A DNA stretch of 5,978 nucleotides from Endozoicomonas sp031844845. GTDB taxonomy: Bacteria > Pseudomonadota > Gammaproteobacteria > Pseudomonadales > Endozoicomonadaceae. Below the pieces are notes generated by a model that was given only the letters and a program-made list of their open reading frames with translations, was not told the DNA's origin and ran no database searches. Shown here one piece after another: positions 1 to 4,851 of the stretch. Position 1 is the stretch's first letter, and every line of letters starts with the position of its first letter. The position numbers and the translations under genes were made by a program. The DNA lies in assembly GCF_031844845.1 (NCBI RefSeq), contig NZ_JAVRMB020000321.1, positions 1 to 5,978 of the forward strand, in the 5' to 3' direction.

Positions 1-102
1 GCTATGGAAAGGGCATCAACCAAATGGACAATGCCTATACGTAACTGGAAAGCGGCTATGAGTCGGTTTGAAATCATGTTTCCAGACCGATTTAAACTAT
101 AA
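1..102 (+). CDS. IS256-family transposase, C-terminal end (partial)
   Basis: The open frame enters from the left edge and ends at TAA 100-102, leaving 33 residues. They contain the string KWTMPIRNWKAAMSRF followed by an F-x-DR motif (FPDRF). This matches the well-known tail of IS256-type (mutator-like, DDE) transposases, in which a W-x-x-P-I-R-N-W-K segment precedes a final F-x-x-R. The catalytic domain is outside the window, so activity cannot be judged. The sequence after the stop (113-140) looks like the IS right end. The family call rests on motif recognition; a divergent mutator-type relative is possible. Confidence 0.8.
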   Translation, partial: AMERASTKWTMPIRNWKAAMSRFEIMFPDRFKL

Positions 103-140
103 ACAACTGTGGGCGTTTACACAGAATTATTTACAGGCTC
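1..140 (+). mobile_element. IS256-type insertion sequence, right end (partial)
   Basis: This covers the transposase tail plus about 38 bp of non-coding sequence up to the probable right terminus. The last bases, read inwards on the minus strand, begin GAGCCTGTAAATAATTCTGT, which resembles right ends of this family. The next bases, GGATGTCC at 141-148, start a sequence that recurs at 196-214 and 2377-2395. Position 140/141 is therefore a credible IS/host boundary, and GGATGTCC(T) is a candidate for the 8-9 bp target duplication this family makes. The left end is outside the window, so the duplication cannot be verified here. Confidence 0.6.
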
Positions 141-268
141 GGATGTCCTTTTCTGCCTTTCAAAATATCAAAACTATTTCCAAGGATACATTTATGGATG
201 TCCTTTTCTGCCTTTTCTGCCTTTTATAGATGTCCTTTTCTGCCTCCTGCCTCCTGCCTCCTGCCTCC
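141..268. repeat. Low-complexity direct-repeat block (GATGTCCTTTTCTGCC units, TGCCTCC x4)
   Basis: The unit GGATGTCCTTTTCTGCCTT occurs at 141-159 and 196-214. A shortened copy, GATGTCCTTTTCTGCC, lies at 229-244, with an extra TTCTGCCTT at 215-223. Immediately afterwards TGCCTCC is repeated four times in tandem (241-268), followed by the decayed copies TAATGCCTC and TAATGCTTC. On the minus strand the unit reads as K-A-E-K-D-I, the same string found at the truncated end of the minus-strand gene at 2396-2701. The block may therefore be a decayed, slippage-expanded remnant of coiled-coil coding sequence. Confidence 0.75.
161..214. repeat. 54-bp perfect direct repeat, copy 1
   Basis: This 54-bp stretch, starting CAAAATATCAAAACTATTTC, is identical base for base to 2342-2395 and in the same orientation. 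The two copies bracket the zinc-finger gene and its divergent small ORF. The last 19 bp are the GGATGTCCTTTTCTGCCTT unit; the first 35 bp are unique to the two copies. No internal coding or hairpin structure was recognised. Confidence 0.95.
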
Positions 269-315
269 TAATGCCTCTCTAATGCTTCTATGAGTCCGGA
301 GCCATTAAACCAACT

Positions 316-1956
316 TCATTTACCGTCTAAAAACGCACTGGTAAGTTTGATGACAGATTTCGAAAAAAAACCCGTATCGACCAGGTAAGTTACAAATTGT
401 TTTAGTCCCCCCCCCCTCATAATATAATTGTTAACAGCAAATATAGAAGATTCCGCTTGTTCTGCCTGGCTAAGGTGTTGACAAAGCGCACGCACAAGTA
501 TGTAAAACTGAAAGGTATCTTTATATTTATCCACAAAAGTGGTTATAAGACTCTTATACATTCTTGATTTCATACTATTTGCCAAGTCCTTGTCTGGCTC
601 AAACGCAAGCTTCTCTTGTACTTCTTTAGGGATGAGGTGAAGGTCATTTTGTGTAGGATCTATATCAGCTTTCAAAATTTCAAGTAATAATGCATTGTTG
701 TCTTGCATCGATTCTACTATACCAATTAATGAATTCAACGTGATTATTCCTCGAGAAAATTGCTTGAACAAGTATATCTGCATTTCAGCCATTGATAAAT
801 TGCGGTACTGGGGATATGCCGCGCCCATTCTCGCTAATATCTGCCCAAGTTGCGTTTCTGTGCAATTACTTATGAAATTTTCTACCTTAATCATGCCTTC
901 TCTTTGTTGTCTGAACTTTCTATCAAAAAATGTAGAAATCGATTCAGTCATGTAGGTAGTATCATATTTTTTGTGAGGGGCAGAACCTCCAGGAACTTCC
1001 ATAGGTTCCACTTGGTTTAGTCTACTTATTAAGCGCTCATCCTTATCCAGGCATGAAATAAGCTTTGGATAAAAATAGCTAATTAACAAAGGTTTATCTT
1101 CTGGCGTCATGTGATTTTTAAAACATCCCATAATTATTTCGGCTGCACCTGGACTAGTCATCAAGCCGCTTAATTTCAAAGCCAGATCTTCATTGCTTAT
1201 CGTCGTGTTTAAATCATCCTGGTAAACTATATTGGTCTTCCCTTCTATGGTGTCTTTATTTAATGCCAGATTTACATCTTGTACTTTCATTTTTGGTATA
1301 CGCTGGATTAGCTCAAGCATTAAGCTTGCCGTAGCTGCCCTGGGTTGTGCGTTTACAGGTTGAGTACCTGTTACAACACCGGTTCCAGTTATTTTTTTAC
1401 AGGTCCCTGCAATCGGGGTGTCATGGATTTTTTGATTTTGATGACATATTATCTTCTTGATATGTTCAGGAACACTCATAATTCCGGTTGTACCGGGATG
1501 CTTAGCCTCAAAATGCTGGTCGATGTTTTTTCCCATCACTGACTCATTGCACGCCATACAATTAACCCGCGTTTCCGACATACACAGTGGACTAGTCGCT
1601 GTTCGCCTTCGAACGTCTTTTTCCAACTGGCCGCTTATTACGTTCCTGCAGCTTGCACACTTTAATGTTTTATCTACAGCTTCTCGTTGATCTTTCGGTT
1701 GCGTTATTTCTATTGCTACTTTCCGTCCTATTATTTGTTGTTGTTTATTTATATCACTATTATAACAGAGTATGCATATAAATTTTCCGCATCCACCATG
1801 TACACACTCCACCGCTTTTCCAAATGCTACTGAATTGCAGATTCCGCACACACCACCCATAGTTTCGTTAAGGTCTGCATCATCAGAGTATGCTATGTTG
1901 TCTGCTAAAGTGACTATATATAATCTTTCTGATGGGCCTGTCGCTACATTTACCAT
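316..1956 (-). CDS. Unrecognised zinc-binding protein: RING-like cysteine cluster plus C2H2 finger, helical C-terminus
   Basis: This 546-residue protein is not one I recognise as a named family. Residues 37-103 hold a treble-clef or RING-like cluster: C37-x2-C40, C51-x-H53-x2-C56, C61-x2-C64 and C100-x2-C103. The 35-residue gap before the last pair is long, and the middle spacing is not canonical RING. A C2H2 finger follows (C133-x2-C136-x11-H148-x4-H153). Residues from about 205 to the end look alpha-helical. There is no signal peptide or membrane segment. The ATG at 1954-1956 is supported by AGGAAG six bases upstream (1963-1968). The gene is visibly more AT-rich than its right-hand neighbours, suggesting separate acquisition. 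A G10 run (plus-strand C10, 407-416) sits in codons 514-517. An E3-ligase-like or host-directed effector role is possible, but it is only an inference from the zinc fingers; a DNA-binding or phage-derived protein is equally open. Confidence 0.85.
   Translation of the reverse strand: MVNVATGPSERLYIVTLADNIAYSDDADLNETMGGVCGICNSVAFGKAVECVHGGCGKFICILCYNSDINKQQQIIGRKVAIEITQPKDQREAVDKTLKCASCRNVISGQLEKDVRRRTATSPLCMSETRVNCMACNESVMGKNIDQHFEAKHPGTTGIMSVPEHIKKIICHQNQKIHDTPIAGTCKKITGTGVVTGTQPVNAQPRAATASLMLELIQRIPKMKVQDVNLALNKDTIEGKTNIVYQDDLNTTISNEDLALKLSGLMTSPGAAEIIMGCFKNHMTPEDKPLLISYFYPKLISCLDKDERLISRLNQVEPMEVPGGSAPHKKYDTTYMTESISTFFDRKFRQQREGMIKVENFISNCTETQLGQILARMGAAYPQYRNLSMAEMQIYLFKQFSRGIITLNSLIGIVESMQDNNALLLEILKADIDPTQNDLHLIPKEVQEKLAFEPDKDLANSMKSRMYKSLITTFVDKYKDTFQFYILVRALCQHLSQAEQAESSIFAVNNYIMRGGGLKQFVTYLVDTGFFSKSVIKLTSAFLDGK
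407..416. repeat. Homopolymer C10 (G10 in the coding strand) near the 3' end of the zinc-finger gene
   Basis: Ten consecutive C lie inside the minus-strand CDS and encode the end of R514 and G515-G517 (MRGGGL). Losing one G puts a TAA two codons after the tract. Gaining one G opens a different tail of about 28 residues ending at another TAA. An A8 run (363-370) lies a short distance downstream in the same gene. Runs of this length commonly slip in bacteria; sequencing error is the alternative explanation for the exact count. Confidence 0.8.
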
Positions 1957-1998
1957 TTTATACTTCCTATCTTGTGGTTGATTTTCATGTTAGGTAGG

Positions 1999-2014
1999 TG
2001 ATAGTTTGCTATCA
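1999..2014. promoter_or_regulatory. Small inverted repeat upstream of the zinc-finger gene
   Basis: TGATAG and CTATCA form a perfect 6-bp inverted repeat around a TTTG loop, about 43 bp upstream of the zinc-finger start codon, in the 228-bp gap shared with the divergent small ORF. It could be an operator or a 5'-leader hairpin. No convincing -35/-10 pair was found next to it, so its role is unproven. Confidence 0.3.
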
Positions 2015-2184
2015 AATATTTTGACTGCAAGCTAAGGAGTAAGTTCCAACTCTTTTATAATCAAAGCATCAGCAGTCGATAATATTCTCGAATTGTAACT
2101 GTTCAGCACCCCCCATATAGATCTGGATTTTTCTGATTTTTCTACCATTCTGTTACACAATAATTTTCCTGACATCAAGCCAAC

Positions 2185-2313
2185 ATGGATCAAGACTCTT
2201 CTGCGATTTTGTTAAATGCTGCGCTCTTAGAAGAGAATGCTGGGCTTCGGCTTGAAAATGCACATTTAAAGGAACGTTGTCGGGATTTGGAAGAAAAGGT
2301 CAAAAAAAACTAA
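2185..2313 (+). CDS. Small coiled-coil protein, 42 aa, possibly the 5' remnant of a longer gene
   Basis: ATG 2185 to TAA 2311-2313 encodes 42 residues. After a short polar start (MDQDSSA) the sequence is a regular amphipathic coiled coil with leucines at heptad-like spacing (LLEENAGLRLENAHLKERC), ending in a lysine-rich tail. No good Shine-Dalgarno precedes the ATG. The frame ends at an A8 run (2302-2309), immediately followed by a tandem duplication of AACTAAAGAATAG and then the right copy of the 54-bp repeat. It may therefore be the N-terminal stub of a longer coiled-coil protein. It lies divergent from the zinc-finger gene, 228 bp away. I do not recognise a family. Confidence 0.45.
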   Translation: MDQDSSAILLNAALLEENAGLRLENAHLKERCRDLEEKVKKN

Positions 2314-2701
2314 AGAATAGAACTAAAGAATAGGACACCCACAAAATATCAAAACTATTTCCAAGGATACATTTATGGATGTCCTTTTCTGCCTTGTATT
2401 TGGCGCCTTCCTTCTGTCGGTGGTGGTACCGGTTAGCGTTGTCCTGTAGTTGTTCCCAGCCGTTTTCAGATAACCAGGTGTCACACCACTGGTTCAGGGT
2501 TTCCGGGTCCAGATCTGCCTGTTGGCTCTCTTCAAATGTGCGCAGTGCTTGAACACTCCTCTCCGGATCCTTCAGGTACCGTGCCAGCTGATTATTACTG
2601 ATCCACTGGTGCAGGCACAGGATATAGGACAGAACCTTGTCTTTGGGGGCTCTGACCGGAATTTGCTGTTTATCCATGCTTATCTCGATTTCTGATTTCA
2701 C
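2300..2701 (-). CDS. Hypothetical protein, N-terminal module truncated at the 54-bp repeat
   Basis: The frame encodes 133 residues, but only about the first 103 (2701 down to about 2396) look like genuine protein. That part is a tryptophan-rich, probably helical domain (QWISNNQLARYL; NQWCDTWLSENGW), followed by a charged segment (HHRQKEGAKYKAEKD) that looks like the start of a coiled coil. From 2395 the frame enters the 54-bp repeat, then non-coding sequence, ending in a phenylalanine-rich tail read from the A8 run (SLVLFFSFF), which is almost certainly artificial. The ATG at 2699-2701 is preceded by GGTG at a short distance; an alternative Met lies at residue 9. An inverted-repeat cluster lies 100-180 bp upstream. 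A DNA-binding head joined to a coiled coil, as in plasmid KfrA-like proteins, is one hypothesis; I cannot match it to that family. Confidence 0.6.
   Translation of the reverse strand: MKSEIEISMDKQQIPVRAPKDKVLSYILCLHQWISNNQLARYLKDPERSVQALRTFEESQQADLDPETLNQWCDTWLSENGWEQLQDNANRYHHRQKEGAKYKAEKDIHKCILGNSFDILWVSYSLVLFFSFF
2308..2333. repeat. 13-bp tandem duplication
   Basis: AACTAAAGAATAG occurs twice in tandem (2308-2320 and 2321-2333) directly after an A8 run. It sits between the stop of the small coiled-coil ORF and the 54-bp repeat at 2342. It looks like a slippage product or an insertion scar. Confidence 0.8.
2342..2395. repeat. 54-bp perfect direct repeat, copy 2
   Basis: Identical to 161-214. 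Its right end (2395) marks where the minus-strand gene at 2396-2701 loses protein-like character, so the copy sits at a recombination junction. Confidence 0.95.
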
Positions 2702-2797
2702 CGTTATTATTTTAGTTATGGGGCTCTGCCAGCATTAAGGAAGCTGTTCAAATCGGCTTATTTTGATCGTTGATTTTTGTGTTTGGAATATTTGGGA

Positions 2798-2880
2798 AAT
2801 TTCCATACATGGGTTTTCTTGGTTTAGGTGTTTCATGTATGGAAATTCTGAAAGTTTCCATTCATTTATACGTATGGAAA
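2798..2880. promoter_or_regulatory. Cluster of four TTTCCAT-type sites in two inverted repeats (operator or iteron-like)
   Basis: AATTTCCATACATG (2798-2811) and CATGTATGGAAATT (2834-2847) form a perfect 14-bp inverted repeat with a 22-bp spacer. A second, weaker pair follows: TTTCCAT (2855-2861) and ATGGAAA (2874-2880). GGAAATTTCC at 2795-2804 is also palindromic, as is ATTTCTAGAAAT at 2913-2924. The block is AT-rich, contains no convincing gene, and lies upstream of the minus-strand gene that starts at 2701. Such an arrangement suits binding sites for an autoregulator, or iterons of a replication or partition region. No replication gene is visible in the window. Confidence 0.5.
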
Positions 2881-2924
2881 AACTTCATTTTTTTTGGACT
2901 TCCAGAAACGAAATTTCTAGAAAT

Positions 2925-2953
2925 AAAAAAAACCGGTGTCTATCAGAACCGGC
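2925..2953 (-). terminator. Rho-independent terminator (minus strand)
   Basis: On the minus strand a CCGGT/ACCGG stem (2948-2952 with 2933-2937) and a 10-nt loop are followed directly by eight T (2932-2925). It lies 15 bp beyond the TAA at 2968-2970 of the minus-strand fragment, the expected place for that gene's terminator. Confidence 0.65.
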
Positions 2954-2967
2954 TCTTAAGTAATCAA

Positions 2968-3060
2968 TTATGAATCTTTTGTATCGTCCTGTTCAGGGCA
3001 GTCTTTCAGGGTTTTCGGTTGATCGGTATCGGGTACCGGATGGAGTGGTGTCCTTAGTAA
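2968..3060 (-). pseudogene. 3' fragment of an unidentified minus-strand gene
   Basis: A minus-strand frame of 30 codons ends at TAA 2968-2970 and closes with an acidic, lysine-containing tail (TLKDCPEQDDTKDS). A Rho-independent terminator follows 15 bp downstream, which argues that this is a real gene end. Upstream, the frame hits TGA at 3061-3063 with no start codon, so the 5' part is missing. The family cannot be recognised from so short a tail; polar tails like this also end the coiled-coil frame at 5214. Confidence 0.35.
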
Positions 3061-3085
3061 TCACACATTCCGCGAACGCATCCTG

Positions 3086-3092
3086 AATAGAG
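3086..3092. repeat. Target-site duplication, left copy (AATAGA/G)
   Basis: AATAGAG directly precedes the left terminal repeat and recurs at 4699-4705, directly after the rightmost terminal repeat. Because a G follows on both sides, the duplication is 6 or 7 bp. It does not recur after the internal end at 3385, where the flank reads TATAAGC. Confidence 0.7.
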
Positions 3093-3385
3093 GGGGCACG
3101 CCATAGAAAGGGAGAAATCGTACGCTAAGAAGCTCAATCCCTTGGTAATCAGGACATAGATGCAACTTGACCAAAAATATACCTACATTGATTTTTGCTC
3201 GAAACTAACCTGTAGGTCATGAAATGAGAAAATCTATCGAGAATACTTTTTGAGAAGCTGTAGCCTTTATCTTTCGGGGCGTTCAACTTAAACTGCATGC
3301 TTCTAATAAACCAGCGTTTGCGAGACATCTTTCCTGAGTGAAGGTCCCTTAGCGTACGATTTTTCCCTTTCTATGGCGTGACCCC
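3092..3385. mobile_element. 294-bp MITE-like element (internally deleted IS)
   Basis: The terminal repeats 3092-3129 and 3348-3385 match at 36 of 38 positions when one is reverse-complemented. The 218-bp interior holds only a 59-codon minus-strand frame starting 20 bp inside the right repeat. Size, long terminal repeats and lack of a transposase fit a non-autonomous derivative. There is no target duplication around this copy alone, consistent with it being the left arm of the larger unit. Confidence 0.75.
3149..3328 (-). CDS. 59-aa basic ORF inside the MITE-like element, possible transposase remnant
   Basis: ATG 3326-3328 to TGA 3149-3151 encodes a basic 59-residue peptide starting MSRKRWFIRSMQF. 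AGGA lies close upstream of the ATG. It begins 20 bp inside the right terminal repeat and runs inwards, where a transposase gene of the parent IS would start. It may thus be a transposase N-terminus fused to a relic after internal deletion. I recognise no motif, and it may not be expressed. Confidence 0.3.
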   Translation of the reverse strand: MSRKRWFIRSMQFKLNAPKDKGYSFSKSILDRFSHFMTYRLVSSKNQCRYIFGQVASMS

Positions 3386-3691
3386 TATAAGCAGTTCAGG
3401 GATGATGCCAGTAAGCGAAAAGCTGATGAGAAACAGCAAAAACTGAGCGATCTACAAGGCGAAATCGCCCGATTGAAAGCAAAAGTTCAGGAGCAGGATA
3501 AGCTGTTCGCTGGATTGCAGGGCGAGAACCGAATTCTGGCTGAAAATAATAAAGAAATAAGTGCAAAACTGGAGCAGGCAATGGTTCAGGCTGGATCTGG
3601 TAAAAAGCAGCTTAAATCAAGCGAAAATGAACCAGAACGCAAGCTGACCCGGTGGCAGCACTTTAAAGCCATATTCACCGGGAGAATGTGA
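3386..3691 (+). pseudogene. Coiled-coil protein gene, 5'-truncated by the IS end
   Basis: The frame is open from the first base after the internal IS end (3386) to TGA 3689-3691, 101 codons. It reads as a long coiled coil (KLSDLQGEIARLKAKVQ; NRILAENNKEISAKLEQ) and then a short non-coil tail with W and aromatic residues (RWQHFKAIFTGRM). There is no ATG near the beginning and no ribosome-binding site; the only early starts are TTG codons inside the coil. The coil begins abruptly at the terminal repeat, so the 5' part was lost when the IS inserted or rearranged. It converges on the RING-ankyrin gene, whose stop is 8 bp away. Structural coiled-coil proteins of plasmids are plausible parents; the exact family is unknown. 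Confidence 0.6.
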
Positions 3692-3699
3692 CTGTAATG

Positions 3700-4460
3700 T
3701 CAGATCAACATCCTGACGACATTCCAATGATTACCTTTAGCAGCCAAAAATAAAGCTATATCACCGGTTGCTGTTTTTGTACCTACATTTGCTCCCCTAT
3801 CGATCAGAAGCTCAACGACCGGCTTGTGGCCTTGCTGTGCTGCGGACATCAGGGCAGTGAAGCCATTCTCCATCCCGGCTTAACGTTGGCGCCCTTCTCG
3901 ATCAGAAGCTCAACGACCAGCTTGTGGCCGTTCTCTGCTGCGGACATCAGGGCAGTGAAGCCATTCTCCATCCCGGCATTGCTTCGGCAGGCATTGACGT
4001 TGGCGCCCTTCTCGATCAGAAGCTCAACGACCGGCTTGCGGCCTTGCTGTGCTGCGGCATGCAGCAAGGTCTTTAGATCATCAAACTCCGGATCATGAAA
4101 AGACCTTGACGCCAGCTCAGGTTCACTGGCCAACATGGAAGCCAATCTCTCAGTATCCCCCTGATACAAGGCCCCTAGTGCCTCATTCCGAATAAAAGGG
4201 TTCGTCGTGTCAGGCGAACCAGACACCACCCGCAAAGGTAATGCCGGTTTCTGACAGCAAGAGCAAACTCGTTTATTCAGCGGCTGCCGCTGAAACCAAT
4301 CAGTGATACAGTCCAGATCATAGCGGTGTTGACATTGGCGAGGCTCAACAATAACCGGAGCCACCTCACGTCCATAGAAATCCTGAAGACAAACAAGACA
4401 AGGATCAGCGACCTCGGTGTCCATAGAGGCCGGAGAAGATGGGCTTGAAACAGCATCCAT
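3700..4460 (-). pseudogene. RING-finger/ankyrin-repeat protein, frameshifted (candidate E3-ligase-like effector)
   Basis: From ATG 4458-4460 the protein starts MDAVSSPSSP. Residues 21-69 form a RING-H2-like finger: C21-x2-C24, C43-x-H45-x2-D48-x2-C51, W55 and C66-x2-C69. Asp stands at the fifth zinc-ligand position, and W55 is the residue that contacts E2 enzymes in RING ligases. Ankyrin repeats follow at about 129-155 and 167-193 (GFTALMSAAENGHKLVVELL). The frame breaks at about 3879/3880 and stops at 3849. In another frame two more repeats continue (GFTALMSAAQQGHKPVVELL; ALFLAAKGNHWNVVRMLI) to TGA 3700-3702, restoring about 252 residues. The upstream frame is open to a GTG at 4604, but no Shine-Dalgarno supports that start. 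RING plus ankyrin is typically eukaryotic; in bacteria it suggests an effector that acts inside host cells, which is inference here. Confidence 0.75.
3801..4075. repeat. Ankyrin-coding DNA repeats, three copies
   Basis: Near-identical units begin with CGATCAGAAGCTCAACGACC at 3801, 3899 and 4013. The 4013 copy diverges after about 45 bp. The spacing is 98 and then 114 bp: 114 bp is 38 codons (an ankyrin repeat with a short insert), while 98 bp is not a multiple of three. The 16-bp difference lies at 3879/3880 and breaks the frame. The near-identity of the first two copies points to recent duplication or gene conversion. Confidence 0.85.
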
Positions 4461-4468
4461 AAAAGAAC

Positions 4469-4504
4469 ATCCGTATAAGTTAATAGTTAATAGGTGATAC
4501 GGAT
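4469..4504. promoter_or_regulatory. Inverted repeat just upstream of the RING-ankyrin start
   Basis: ATCCGTAT (4469-4476) and ATACGGAT (4497-4504) are perfect 8-bp inverted arms around a 20-bp AT-rich core, which itself contains a TTAATAGTTAATA direct repeat. It ends 8 bp upstream of the proposed ATG at 4458-4460. It could be an operator or a leader hairpin that hinders ribosome access. No clear promoter was identified beside it. Confidence 0.4.
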
Positions 4505-4660
4505 TAGACTGATAAAAAAAACGATGGTTCAATAAAAAGAGCAACTGCCGGTAAGGCAGATCACCGGATGTGGTAAATGGGACGATAGAGCTGGTAAAAA
4601 TCACGACAGGAGCTGCAAAAAAAGTACCGGTGCGATGGTAGAAAAAAAAGGGCTTGTCAG

Positions 4661-4698
4661 CTTAGCGTACGATTTTTTCCTTTCTATGGCGTGACCCC
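4661..4698. repeat. Solo IS terminal repeat, third copy
   Basis: This 38-bp sequence differs at one position from 3348-3385 and has the same orientation. No matching IS body lies beside it on either side. The inner neighbour (AAGGGCTTGTCAG) loosely resembles the reverse complement of the sequence just inside the left end at 3130-3145, suggesting it derives from an inverted second IS copy. AATAGAG follows at once (4699-4705), repeating 3086-3092. Confidence 0.85.
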
Positions 4699-4839
4699 AA
4701 TAGAGTGAACCTTCATCAACTGATTGAACTTTCAGGTCAGGTTCTTGTCCGTGTGCGTCGGCCGCGTGTGTGTCCCAAAGGGAAGGGGAAGGAATTTCGG
4801 AGAGACAGTGGTTTCTCTGAATTCAATTCATTTCCCTGA
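4699..4839 (+). pseudogene. Open frame interrupted by the composite unit (3' part), low confidence
   Basis: If 3092-4698 and one copy of the duplication are removed, a plus-strand frame runs from just after TGA 3020-3022 through the junction (ERILNRVNLHQL) to TGA 4837-4839, about 67 codons without a stop. The right part is basic (VRVRRPRVCPKGKGKEF). No start codon or family was recognised. The left part overlaps the minus-strand fragment at 2968-3060, so the frame may be open by chance. Confidence 0.2.
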
Positions 4840-4851
4840 GAGGACTTAACC

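Larger units (their letters stand above)
3092..4698. mobile_element. Composite-transposon-like unit carrying a coiled-coil fragment and a RING-ankyrin gene
   Basis: The outer ends are 38-bp sequences in inverted orientation (3092-3129 and 4661-4698). Each ends in GGGG(T)CACGCCATAGAAAGG and carries CGTACGCTAAG on the inner side. A third copy ends the internal 294-bp element at 3385, in the same orientation as the copy at 4698. The outer pair, but not the internal end, is flanked by AATAGA(G) direct repeats. I infer that a truncated IS (3092-3385) and the remnant of a second IS (4661-4698) mobilised 3386-4660 as cargo. No transposase is visible in the unit, so movement would have needed one in trans. 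The IS family is not identified. Confidence 0.65.

Noticed and set aside
141..268. Possible CRISPR array in the short direct repeats
   Set aside because: Repeats are short, irregular, partly tandem without spacers and pyrimidine-rich; no cas gene is present.
695..955. Plus-strand open frame of 86 codons
   Set aside because: It lies wholly inside the well-supported minus-strand zinc-finger gene and has no ribosome-binding site or protein-like features; several shorter plus-strand frames at 1345-1981 were dropped for the same reason.
2021..2061. TTGACT (2021) and TATAAT (2056) as a plus-strand promoter for the small coiled-coil ORF
   Set aside because: The spacing is 29 bp, far from the usual 16-18, and no better partner hexamer was found.
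2763..2973. Two overlapping plus-strand frames of about 66 codons in the TTTCCAT block
   Set aside because: They read through inverted repeats, homopolymers and a terminator; phenylalanine-rich composition reflects AT-rich DNA, and no ribosome-binding site is present.
3396..3581. Minus-strand frame of 61 codons
   Set aside because: It is antisense to the coiled-coil fragment at 3386-3691, which has the more coherent protein sequence.
3697..3753. 18-codon plus-strand frame starting MSDQHPDD after the coiled-coil fragment
   Set aside because: It overlaps the last codons of the RING-ankyrin gene in antisense, is very short and lacks a ribosome-binding site.
3826..4098. Plus-strand frame of 90 codons with internal repeats
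   Set aside because: It is the antisense of the ankyrin repeats; its repetitiveness comes from the repeat DNA on the other strand.
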